Of a DNA stretch of 44,664 bases, positions 34,743 through 42,641 are shown in pieces. The notes beneath the pieces are model-generated. The model ran no database searches and had not been told where the DNA came from. It saw only the letters and a list, made by a program, of their open reading frames with translations. Origin of the DNA: an uncultured Tessaracoccus sp. (GTDB lineage: Bacteria > Actinomycetota > Actinomycetes > Propionibacteriales > Propionibacteriaceae); assembly GCF_947286155.1 (NCBI RefSeq), contig NZ_CAMYPD010000021.1, forward strand, positions 1-44,664, given 5' to 3'. A program made the position numbers and the translations under genes. Every line of letters begins with the position of its first letter. Positions within the stretch are counted from its first letter, which is position 1.

Positions 34743-35864
34743 ATGGAGCCTCGCAAACAGCTGCCCCTGGTCTTCGAAGCGCCACCGCGTGGTAAGCCGC
34801 CGAAGCACTGGTTTGATCTCTCCACCGACGAGCGCAAGGACGCCATCGTCGCCATGGGTCTCCCGCGATTTCGAGCCGACCAGATCTCGAGGCACGTCTT
34901 CGACCGTCTCGAAGACGACGCGAACAGCTTCACCGACGTGCCTGCCGCCATCCGAGCGGAGCTGGGGGACCAGCTGTTCCCTGAACTCCTCACTCAGGTT
35001 CGTCAGCAAACCGCAGACCAGGGCCGCACGGTGAAAACGCTGTGGCGCCTGTTCGACGGCTCGCTGCTCGAATCGGTACTCATGCGCTACCCGGGGCGCA
35101 CCACGTTGTGCATCTCGTCGCAGGCAGGCTGCGGCATGGCGTGCCCGTTTTGCGCCACCGGTCAAGGCGGGCTCAGACGCAACCTCTCGCAGGCTGAAAT
35201 CGTGGCGCAGGTGCTCGCAGCCAACCAGATGCTCGCCCAGGGCGTCATTCCGGAGACCACCGCGCGGCTCAACAACATCGTGTTTATGGGCATGGGTGAA
35301 CCCCTGGCGAACTACAAGGCGGTGCTCGGCGCCATTCGCACCTTCGTCGCGCCAAGCCCCAACGGGTTCGGTATGAGCGCTCGCGGCATCACCGTCTCCA
35401 CCGTCGGGCTGGTGCCGCGCATGCAGCAGCTCGTCGACGAAGGCCTCCCCATCACGTTGGCGCTCAGCCTGCATGCGCCCAACGATGAACTGCGTGACGA
35501 ACTCGTGCCCATCAATTCGCGTTGGAAGGTCGACGAAGTGGTCGATGCCGCCTTCGAGTACGCGCAGCACACCAAGCGTCGCGTCTCTATCGAGTACGCG
35601 ATGATGCGCGACATTAACGACTCCAAGGAGCACGCCATCCAGCTCGCCAACGTGCTGCAGCGACGGGGCGACTGGGGCTGGGTGCACGTCAACCTCATCC
35701 CGCTCAACCCGACGCCCGGGTCGCGGTGGACCGCGTCGCGCAAATCCGATGAGCGCACGTTCATCGAGGCCCTCGAAGCACGCGGTGTTCCCGTCACCCT
35801 TCGTGACACGCGCGGTTCCGACATCGACGGCGCGTGCGGGCAGCTGGCTGCCTCGGCGTCGTAG
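34743..35864 (+). CDS. rlmN: RlmN, dual-specificity 23S rRNA/tRNA adenine-C2 methyltransferase
   Basis: 373 residues from ATG 34743, one base after the cdsA stop. A radical SAM enzyme that methylates A2503 in 23S rRNA and A37 in some tRNAs. The [4Fe-4S] cysteines are C130, C134 and C137 (GCGMACPFC); the C-terminal catalytic Cys is C365 (DGACGQL), and MGMGEPLANY is present. Position beside cdsA is usual in actinobacteria. A 126-base gap follows, with the gdhA promoter. Confidence 0.95.
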   Translation: MEPRKQLPLVFEAPPRGKPPKHWFDLSTDERKDAIVAMGLPRFRADQISRHVFDRLEDDANSFTDVPAAIRAELGDQLFPELLTQVRQQTADQGRTVKTLWRLFDGSLLESVLMRYPGRTTLCISSQAGCGMACPFCATGQGGLRRNLSQAEIVAQVLAANQMLAQGVIPETTARLNNIVFMGMGEPLANYKAVLGAIRTFVAPSPNGFGMSARGITVSTVGLVPRMQQLVDEGLPITLALSLHAPNDELRDELVPINSRWKVDEVVDAAFEYAQHTKRRVSIEYAMMRDINDSKEHAIQLANVLQRRGDWGWVHVNLIPLNPTPGSRWTASRKSDERTFIEALEARGVPVTLRDTRGSDIDGACGQLAASAS

Positions 35865-35952
35865 CGGGTGGGCAGGGTATCAGATTTTTGGCGGCTGTTT
35901 CACTCCGTGGACAGGCGCGGTTCCTAAGCGATGGCGATGGCCCACCCACCAT

Positions 35953-35985
35953 TAGAGTGTGGCGCGGTTCAGCAACCGTTAGGAG
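35953..35985 (+). promoter_or_regulatory. Promoter -10 box and RBS of gdhA
   Basis: TAGAGT at 35953-35958 suggests transcription from about 35965. TTAGGAGAA at 35979-35987 then gives AGGAG 5-6 bases before ATG 35991. No clear -35 is visible. Confidence 0.45.
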
Positions 35986-35990
35986 AACTC

Positions 35991-37328
35991 ATGGATCAAG
36001 CTCTCGAGGCAGTGTTCGACACTGTCGTCGCCCGAAACCCAGGCGAGGCCGAGTTTCATCAGGCTGTGCGCGAAGTCTTCGAGTCGTTGGATCCGGTGAT
36101 CCACCGCCACCCCGAATACCTCGAATGGAAAATGCTGGAACGCATCTGCGAGCCCGAGCGCCAGATCATATTCCGCGTTCCGTGGACGGACGACAACAAC
36201 GAAGTGCAGGTCAACCGCGGCTTCCGCGTCGAGTTCAACTCCGCCCTTGGCCCCTACAAAGGGGGCTTGCGCTTCCATCCGAGCGTGTACCTGGGTGTCA
36301 TCAAGTTCCTCGGCTTCGAGCAGATCTTCAAAAACTCGCTGACTGGTTTGCCGATCGGTGGCGCCAAGGGCGGCTCCGATTTCGACCCTCACGGACGCTC
36401 CGAGGGCGAGATCATGCGCTTCTGCCAGTCGTTCATGACCGAGCTCTACCGCCATCTCGGCGAGTACACCGACGTGCCCGCAGGCGACATCGGTGTCGGT
36501 GGCCGCGAGATTGGGTTCCTGTTCGGGCAGTACAAGCGCATTACGAACCGTTACGAGGCCGGTGTGCTCACGGGTAAAGGCCTCGATTGGGGCGGCTCCC
36601 TGGTGCGCACCGAGGCGACGGGTTACGGCACGGTCTGGTTTGCCGAGGAGATGCTGAAGACGCGTGGTTCGTCCTTCGACGGCAAGACGGTCACCGTCTC
36701 CGGTTCGGGCAACGTCGCCATCTACGCCATCGAGAAGGCGCAAGAGCTCGGCGGCAAGGTGATCGGGTTCTCCGACAGCTCCGGCTACGTCGTCGACAAG
36801 GACGGCGTCGACCTGCAGCTGCTGAAGCAAGTCAAGGAAGTGGAGCGCGGACGCGTCTCCGACTACGTCGAACGCCGCGGCTCCGCCGAGCTGGTCACGT
36901 CGGGCAGCATCTGGAGCGTGCCGACGGACATCGCTATTCCGTGCGCAACGCAGAACGAATTGAATGGCGACGACGCCGCCAGCCTCATCAAGCATGGTGT
37001 CGAGGCGGTAGCGGAGGGCGCGAACATGCCGTCGACGCCGGAAGCCATCGAGGCGTTCAAGCAGGCCGGTGTGCTCTTTGGGCCGGCGAAGGCTGCGAAC
37101 GCGGGCGGTGTCGCCACCTCGGCGCTGGAGATGCAGCAGAATGCGTCGCGCGATTCGTGGGACTTCGACTACACCGAGCGTCGACTGCACGAGATCATGG
37201 TCAACATTCACGAGCAGGTTGCGGAGACGGCGGAGAGCTACGGCATGCCTGGCGACTACGTCGCAGGTGCCAACATCGCAGGCTTCGCCAAGGTTGCCGA
37301 GGCGATGCACGCCTTCGGTGTGGTGTAG
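35991..37328 (+). CDS. gdhA: NADP-type glutamate dehydrogenase (hexameric)
   Basis: 445 residues from ATG 35991, supported by AGGAG. It aminates 2-oxoglutarate to glutamate, the ammonium-assimilating reaction. KGGLRFHPSV, LTGLPIGGAKGGSDFDP and VPAGDIGVGGREIGFLFGQYKRI hold the substrate and catalytic Lys/Asp residues; the Rossmann domain has VSGSGNVAIYA. The length of about 445 and GGSDFDP point to the small NADP-type rather than the large NAD-type enzyme. It is monocistronic. Confidence 0.95.
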   Translation: MDQALEAVFDTVVARNPGEAEFHQAVREVFESLDPVIHRHPEYLEWKMLERICEPERQIIFRVPWTDDNNEVQVNRGFRVEFNSALGPYKGGLRFHPSVYLGVIKFLGFEQIFKNSLTGLPIGGAKGGSDFDPHGRSEGEIMRFCQSFMTELYRHLGEYTDVPAGDIGVGGREIGFLFGQYKRITNRYEAGVLTGKGLDWGGSLVRTEATGYGTVWFAEEMLKTRGSSFDGKTVTVSGSGNVAIYAIEKAQELGGKVIGFSDSSGYVVDKDGVDLQLLKQVKEVERGRVSDYVERRGSAELVTSGSIWSVPTDIAIPCATQNELNGDDAASLIKHGVEAVAEGANMPSTPEAIEAFKQAGVLFGPAKAANAGGVATSALEMQQNASRDSWDFDYTERRLHEIMVNIHEQVAETAESYGMPGDYVAGANIAGFAKVAEAMHAFGVV

Positions 37329-37337
37329 TAGCGCCGC

Positions 37338-38024
37338 TCAGTGCTCCCGCTGGCTGAGGTAGTGCTGGCAGCGGTCTTCATCGGGCTGGACGCCGTAGGA
37401 CGCGAACAATTCGCCCCCGGCGTCCAGCCCGAAGTGGTTCGTCAACGACCATGATGCGACGGCGAGGTCGGCCCACGGATCTCCTGGCCCAAGCTGCCCG
37501 ACGCCGACGAACCCGGCGAATGCGCCGTCGTCGGTGAGCAGTGCGTTGGACACCACCGGGTTGCCGTGGAGGAGTACGACATGGCTGCCCACATCGTCGG
37601 AAATCCATTCGGGAGGGTCGAAGAAGCACTGCGTGGGGTCGAGGGAGTGCAGCTGGGCGAGCCCTTCGCCGACGGCGGCGGCCACGCGTCGCGGCTCATC
37701 ACGCCACTGATCGGCGGCCGCGGAGCACCCAGGCAGCGCCATGGTGGCGAGGACGAATCCATCGTCCAATTGGGCGTAGTCGACGATCGCAGGGCAGGCG
37801 AGTCGCCCGTACAGCCAGGACAGCCGTTCGGCCTCGTCGATGGGATCCTCATCGCAGTGCTTGGCGAACACGTCGGGGTGGTCGTCGCGCACGAGTTTGG
37901 CGGTGACGGCTCCCGTCGGGCCTTGCCACATCAGTGCTGCCACGTCGTAGTCGTGCGCGGCGGCCCACTGCGCGATGGTGGGCGGGCAGGGCGTTCCGGG
38001 GGCGGGTTTCGCGTCGAAAGACAT
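37338..38024 (-). CDS. APH(3')-like protein lacking catalytic aspartates (probable pseudokinase)
   Basis: 228 residues from ATG 38024, with AGGA 8 bases upstream; ATG 38033 is an in-frame alternative. The fold is that of aminoglycoside 3'-phosphotransferases: nucleotide Lys (VFAKHC, K55), helix Glu (EAERLSWL) and the C-terminal lobe. However the catalytic box HGD-x4-N reads HGNPVVSN (N155 for Asp), and the metal-binding FIDxGxxG reads FVGVGQLG (Gly for Asp near 174). The neighbouring DPWADLA is kept. Phosphotransfer is therefore unlikely; binding or regulation is more plausible. No frameshift or stop interrupts it. No drug resistance should be inferred. Confidence 0.8.
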   Translation of the reverse strand: MSFDAKPAPGTPCPPTIAQWAAAHDYDVAALMWQGPTGAVTAKLVRDDHPDVFAKHCDEDPIDEAERLSWLYGRLACPAIVDYAQLDDGFVLATMALPGCSAAADQWRDEPRRVAAAVGEGLAQLHSLDPTQCFFDPPEWISDDVGSHVVLLHGNPVVSNALLTDDGAFAGFVGVGQLGPGDPWADLAVASWSLTNHFGLDAGGELFASYGVQPDEDRCQHYLSQREH

Positions 38025-38076
38025 GGTGTTCATCCTGCCATGGACCCGGGAAACGCAGCGCCTTTGCGGGGCGTGC

Positions 38077-38089
38077 CACACTGGGGCCG
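38077..38089 (+). promoter_or_regulatory. Leaderless-type -10 box of dxr
   Basis: CACACT (38077-38082), 6 bases, then GTG 38089, with no Shine-Dalgarno. Confidence 0.5.
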
Positions 38090-39282
38090 TGCGTACTGTA
38101 GTTCTCCTCGGATCCACCGGCTCGATCGGTACCCAAACGCTCGACGTCATCTCCACCAGGCGAAAGCAGTTCCAGGTGGTGGGCCTGTCGGCCTCGGGCG
38201 GGAATATCGCGACGCTCGCCCAGCAGGTCGTCGAGTTCGAGCCCGAGTGTGTCGCCCTCTCCCGCGCTGACAAGCTCGACGAGCTGCGCGAGGCGATTGC
38301 GGCGGAGAGCCAGCAGCGCGGCATCGCGCCGCACGAGCCGGAGTTTCTCGTCGGCCCGGACGCGTCGACGCGCCTGGCTGGCCGGGAGTGCGACGTGGTT
38401 GTTAACGCCATCACCGGGGCAGCCGGCCTCGAGCCGACGCTCGCCGTGCTCGAGCAGGGCACGACGCTGGCGCTGGCGAACAAGGAATCCCTGGTCATCG
38501 GGGGAAAGCTCGTCACGTCGGCAGCGAAGCCGGGGCAGATCGTCGCCGTCGATTCCGAGCACTCCGCCTTCGCGCAGGCATTGCGCAGCGGTCGGGGCGA
38601 GGAGGTGCGTCGGCTCATTCTCACGGCCAGTGGTGGGCCGTTCCGCGGGCGTACCCGGGCTGAGTTGCAGGCGGTCACGCCGGAGCAGGCCATGGCGCAC
38701 CCGACCTGGAATATGGGGCGGGTTATCACCATCAATTCATCGACGCTGGTGAACAAGGGGCTCGAGCTGCTTGAAGCGGCGCTGCTCTACGACGTCGACC
38801 TCGACGACATCGTCGTGACGGTGCATCCGCAGTCGGTGGTGCACTCGATGGTGGAGTTTTGGGACGGCTCGACGATCGCCCAGGCCTCGCCGCCTGACAT
38901 GCGCCTGCCCATCGGGTTGGCGCTCACCTGGCCCGACCGCCTCGAAGGATCCGCTGAGCCCTGCGACTGGTCGCGTGCTGCGCAGTGGACGTTCCAGCCC
39001 CTCGACGACGCCACCTTCCCGGCGGTCGAACTCGCTCGGCGCGCTGGCAAGGCCGGAGGCACTGCTCCGGCGGTGTTCAACGCAGCCAACGAGGCCTGCG
39101 TCGACGCCTTCTGCGACGGCCGCCTGTCGTTCCTCGGTATCACTGACACCATCGCCCGATGCCTCGACGAGCACCTCGCAAACGGGCATGTGAGCGACGA
39201 TGCCCTCACCCTCGACGACGTGCTCGCCGCCGATCAGTGGGGACGCGCCCGCGCCGCGGCACTCGCGGGGGAGGGCCAGTGA
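38089..39282 (+). CDS. dxr: 1-deoxy-D-xylulose 5-phosphate reductoisomerase
   Basis: 397 residues from GTG 38089, which starts the conserved VLLGSTGSIGTQTL NADPH loop; the longer frame from 37975 is a shadow. It forms MEP, the committed step of non-mevalonate isoprenoid synthesis. ANKESLV, the metal and substrate region VDSEHSA, ASGGPF, TINSSTLVNKGLE and HPQS are all present. It overlaps rip1 by 4 bases, in the conserved actinobacterial order dxr–rip1–ispG. Confidence 0.96.
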   Translation: MRTVVLLGSTGSIGTQTLDVISTRRKQFQVVGLSASGGNIATLAQQVVEFEPECVALSRADKLDELREAIAAESQQRGIAPHEPEFLVGPDASTRLAGRECDVVVNAITGAAGLEPTLAVLEQGTTLALANKESLVIGGKLVTSAAKPGQIVAVDSEHSAFAQALRSGRGEEVRRLILTASGGPFRGRTRAELQAVTPEQAMAHPTWNMGRVITINSSTLVNKGLELLEAALLYDVDLDDIVVTVHPQSVVHSMVEFWDGSTIAQASPPDMRLPIGLALTWPDRLEGSAEPCDWSRAAQWTFQPLDDATFPAVELARRAGKAGGTAPAVFNAANEACVDAFCDGRLSFLGITDTIARCLDEHLANGHVSDDALTLDDVLAADQWGRARAAALAGEGQ

Positions 39283-40562
39283 GCGCACTCATCATCGTCG
39301 GGCTGGCCATTCTGTTCTTCGCCCTCATCATGGCGTCGATTGCGCTGCATGAGATTGGGCACCTCGTTCCGGCCAAAATCTTCGGCGTGAAAGTCACCGA
39401 ATACTTCGTTGGCTTCGGTAAACGCATCTGGTCCACGCGCCGGGGCGAGACTGAGTATGGCCTCAAATGGATCCCATTGGGCGGCTACGTCAGGCTCGTC
39501 GGCATGTATCCGCCTGCGCGTCCAGGCCAGCGCAGAAACTGGCTCGCGCGCATGGCCGACGACGCGCGCGCCGCCGAGTGGGACGAGATCACGCCGGAGG
39601 ACGACGGCCGCCTCGTCTACCAGCAGAAGACGTGGAAAAAGATCATCATCATGCTGGGCGGGCCAGCCATGAACATCCTGCTGGCCTTCCTCATCTTCCT
39701 CAGCATCAATCTGTTCCACGGCATGGCCGTGTCGACGACGACGGTCGCCGCCGTGAGCGAGTGCGTCGTCGCCGCTAACCGCTCCGACACCACGTGCAAC
39801 GCCGACGATCCGCCCACCCCCGCACGCGAGGCCGGTATCCAGCCGGGTGACGTGATCGTCGCGTTCAACAAGCACGAGGTCTCGAGCTGGGAGCAGGTGA
39901 GCCAGCTCATCCGGGACAACCGCGACGGTGAGGCGCGCATCACGGTGCTGCGCGGCGGCGAGCGCATCGAGCTCCCCGCGGTGCACACGCGCCTCAACCA
40001 CGTCCCCGATCAGCTCGATCCGACGCGCACCGTCGAGGCGGGTTTCCTCGGGGTGACCCCGACGCGCGAGATGCGTCGCGGCGGGCCGGGGGAGACCGTC
40101 GACCTCATGTGGACGATGACGAAACAATCCACCGTGGCGCTCGCGAGCCTGCCCGTCAGGGTGTACAACGTGGCGGCGGACGTGGTGACTGGCAAGCCGC
40201 GCGACGTGAATTCGCCGCTGTCGATCGTCGGCGCATCTCGGATTGCGGGGGAGATCGGCGCCGATGAGTCGCTGTCGTGGGGCGACAAGGCCGCTACCTG
40301 GTTCTCGCTGTTGGGATCGGTGAACCTTTTCGTCGCGTTGTTGAACCTCGTCCCGCTGTTGCCGCTCGACGGCGGGCACATCGCTGGGGCGATCATCGAG
40401 TGGCTGCGCAGGCAGTGGTGCAAGCTGCGCGGGAAACCAGATCCGGGCCCGCTCGATACGGCCAAGGGACTGCCCATGATCTTCATCGTCGGCGGATTGC
40501 TGCTGATCTGCGGGCTGGTGTTGATCGTCGCAGACCTTGTGTCGCCGTTGCAGCTGCAGTGA
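39279..40562 (+). CDS. rip1: Site-2 intramembrane zinc protease (RseP/Rip1 type)
   Basis: 427 residues from GTG 39279 (GTGA overlap). Zinc-site HEIGH at H24-E25-H28 lies in the first helix; the second metal motif NLVPLLPLDGGH is near the C terminus, and a PDZ domain sits between (GIQPGDVIVAFN). Such proteases cut anti-sigma factors or other membrane proteins after a site-1 cut. A charged cytosolic loop of about 45 residues follows the first zinc helix (residues 70-115), larger than in E. coli RseP, as in mycobacterial Rip1. Confidence 0.93.
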   Translation: MSALIIVGLAILFFALIMASIALHEIGHLVPAKIFGVKVTEYFVGFGKRIWSTRRGETEYGLKWIPLGGYVRLVGMYPPARPGQRRNWLARMADDARAAEWDEITPEDDGRLVYQQKTWKKIIIMLGGPAMNILLAFLIFLSINLFHGMAVSTTTVAAVSECVVAANRSDTTCNADDPPTPAREAGIQPGDVIVAFNKHEVSSWEQVSQLIRDNRDGEARITVLRGGERIELPAVHTRLNHVPDQLDPTRTVEAGFLGVTPTREMRRGGPGETVDLMWTMTKQSTVALASLPVRVYNVAADVVTGKPRDVNSPLSIVGASRIAGEIGADESLSWGDKAATWFSLLGSVNLFVALLNLVPLLPLDGGHIAGAIIEWLRRQWCKLRGKPDPGPLDTAKGLPMIFIVGGLLLICGLVLIVADLVSPLQLQ

Positions 40563-40568
40563 GGGGGC

Positions 40569-40582
40569 TAGACTCAGCTTCA
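40569..40582 (+). promoter_or_regulatory. Leaderless-type -10 box of ispG
   Basis: TAGACT (40569-40574), 7 bases, then ATG 40582. It suggests separate transcription of ispG although rip1 ends only 19 bases upstream. Confidence 0.55.
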
Positions 40583-41724
40583 TGACCGTGAGCCTTGGCA
40601 TGCCAGCACCCGCACCAGTCACCATCAGCCCCCGACGCAAGTCCCGGCAGATTCGGGTCGGGAAGGTGCTCGTGGGTGGGGACGCACCCGTATCCGTGCA
40701 GTCCATGTGCACGACGAAGACCACCGACATTAACGCCACGCTGCAGCAGATCGCTGAGCTGACGGCTGCCGGCTGTGACATCGTCCGTGTCGCTTGCCCC
40801 AGTCAAGACGATGCCGACGTGCTGCACATCATTGCGAAGAAGTCGCAGATCCCGGTGATCGCCGACATCCATTTCCAGCCCCGCTACGTGTTTCAGGCCA
40901 TTGAGGCGGGGTGCGCGGCGGTGCGCGTCAACCCTGGCAACATCCGAAAGTTCGACGATCAGGTGGCCGAGATCGCGAAGGCAGCCGAGGACGCGGGCGT
41001 GTCCATCCGCATTGGCGTGAACGCCGGGTCGCTCGACAAGCGTCTCCTCAACAAGTACGGGGCGCCGACGGCGGAAGCCCTCGTCGAATCCGCGATGTGG
41101 GAGGCCTCGCTGTTCGAAGAGGTGGGCTTCCGAGACTTCAAGATCTCCGTGAAGCACAACGACCCGGTGGTCATGGTGCAGGCCTACCAGCAGTTGGCGG
41201 AACAGTGCGATTACCCGCTGCACCTCGGCGTGACGGAGGCAGGCCCGGCATTCCAGGGCACCATCAAGTCGTCCGTCGCGTTCGGCGCGCTGCTCAGCCA
41301 GGGCATCGGCGACACCATCCGTGTGTCGCTCTCCGCGCCGCCGGTGGAAGAGGTGAAGGTGGGCGTCAAGATTCTGGAGTCGCTGAATCTTCGCCCACGC
41401 AAGCTCGACATCGTGAGCTGCCCGTCGTGTGGGCGCGCACAGGTTGACGTATTCACCCTGGCCGAGCAGGTCACCGAGGGCCTCGAAGGGCTTGAGGCTC
41501 CGCTGCGCGTGGCCGTGATGGGCTGCGTCGTCAACGGCCCCGGCGAGGCTCGCGAGGCTGACCTCGGCGTCGCATCTGGCAACGGCAAGGGGCAGATCTT
41601 CGTGAAAGGCGAGGTCATCAAGACCGTCCCTGAGGAAGACATCGTCGAGACGCTGCTGGCCGAAGCGCGACGCATCGCCGACGAGATGGGCGAGGTCGGC
41701 AGCCCGCAGGTGTCGGTGTCCTGA
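40582..41724 (+). CDS. ispG: IspG, 4-hydroxy-3-methylbut-2-enyl diphosphate synthase
   Basis: 380 residues from ATG 40582. It reduces MEcPP to HMBPP using a [4Fe-4S] cluster held by C280, C283 and C315 (SCPSCGRAQ, MGCVVNGPGEA), with E322 as fourth ligand. VSVQSMCTTKTTD and the barrel core are complete. Its cluster links it functionally to the suf operon. The GNAT gene starts 23 bases later. Confidence 0.96.
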   Translation: MTVSLGMPAPAPVTISPRRKSRQIRVGKVLVGGDAPVSVQSMCTTKTTDINATLQQIAELTAAGCDIVRVACPSQDDADVLHIIAKKSQIPVIADIHFQPRYVFQAIEAGCAAVRVNPGNIRKFDDQVAEIAKAAEDAGVSIRIGVNAGSLDKRLLNKYGAPTAEALVESAMWEASLFEEVGFRDFKISVKHNDPVVMVQAYQQLAEQCDYPLHLGVTEAGPAFQGTIKSSVAFGALLSQGIGDTIRVSLSAPPVEEVKVGVKILESLNLRPRKLDIVSCPSCGRAQVDVFTLAEQVTEGLEGLEAPLRVAVMGCVVNGPGEAREADLGVASGNGKGQIFVKGEVIKTVPEEDIVETLLAEARRIADEMGEVGSPQVSVS

Positions 41725-41747
41725 GAGCGTTCTGGAACCAGGCACCC

Positions 41748-42584
41748 ATGGCTGGACGGCTCCGCGTTCTGCGCTCCGACGAGACGAACCTGGCCTTGGC
41801 GTTCCTCGAGTCGTCGCCGCACGAGAACCTCTTTCTCACGTCCCGGATTGGGCAGGCCGGCGCGGATCGTTGTCGCCTAGGCAGGCTGCTTGCGTACTTC
41901 GACCGCGACGATCAGATTCGCGGCATCTGCCTCGACGGCGGCACCATCTTCGTCACCACCACCGACCCCGCAGCGCTGCCGCTGTTCGTCGATGAGCTCG
42001 GAGATTATCGTCGGGCTACGTCGATCGTCGGCCCGAGCTTTGCCGCGCTCGGGCTGTTCACGGGGTTGTCGCAGCGCTTCGGGGAGATGTGGAGCACCTG
42101 CAGCAATGTGCGTCGCAAGCAGCCGCTCATGGTGCTCGACGAGCCGGTCGCCGTCGACGGTGACCCGCGCGTGCAGCAGCTCGACGAGGGCGTGTTCCAG
42201 GCGTATCTCGATGCTTCTGTCGACATGTACACCGGCGAGATTGGCTCGTCGCCGTTCAAGTACGGGCCTGGGTACGAAACCTTCGTGCTTGATCGTCTCC
42301 GCCAAGGCGACGCCTACGGCATCGTCGAAGACGACGAGGTGGTCTTCAAGGCTGACCTCGGCCCTCGCCATCGCAACCAAGTGCAGTTGCAGGGCGTGTG
42401 GGTGCGCCCTGACCTACGAGGGCAGGGCCTCTCGACGCGAGCGCTGGCGCAGATGATGACGCTCGTGCAGCGGCGCTACCCGGTGGTGTCACTGTATGTG
42501 AACGACTTCAACGTGCCTGCGCTGCGTAGCTACGATCGGCTCGGCTTCCGTACCGTCGGCAGCCTCTCGACGGTGCATTATTGA
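41748..42584 (+). CDS. GNAT acetyltransferase with N-terminal DUF4081-like domain
   Basis: 278 residues from ATG 41748. The C-terminal GNAT domain has the acetyl-CoA loop VRPDLRGQGLSTRAL (about residues 222-236) and SLYVNDFNVPALRSYDRLGF. The N-terminal 120 residues (FLESSPHENLFLTSRI) resemble the DUF4081 domain that accompanies it in actinobacteria. A GNAT gene directly after ispG is a conserved feature of the phylum. Substrate unknown. Confidence 0.88.
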   Translation: MAGRLRVLRSDETNLALAFLESSPHENLFLTSRIGQAGADRCRLGRLLAYFDRDDQIRGICLDGGTIFVTTTDPAALPLFVDELGDYRRATSIVGPSFAALGLFTGLSQRFGEMWSTCSNVRRKQPLMVLDEPVAVDGDPRVQQLDEGVFQAYLDASVDMYTGEIGSSPFKYGPGYETFVLDRLRQGDAYGIVEDDEVVFKADLGPRHRNQVQLQGVWVRPDLRGQGLSTRALAQMMTLVQRRYPVVSLYVNDFNVPALRSYDRLGFRTVGSLSTVHY

Positions 42585-42627
42585 GCGTGCTGTGATGCGG
42601 TCACCGCAAGACTGCGGGGTAACGGGC

Positions 42628-42641
42628 TACAGTTGCGTGCG
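42628..42641 (+). promoter_or_regulatory. Leaderless-type -10 box of proS
   Basis: TACAGT (42628-42633), 7 bases, then GTG 42641, with no Shine-Dalgarno in between. Confidence 0.6.

Noticed and set aside
39234..40781. 515-residue minus-strand open frame opposite rip1
   Set aside because: Spans parts of three certain plus-strand genes; low-complexity shadow.
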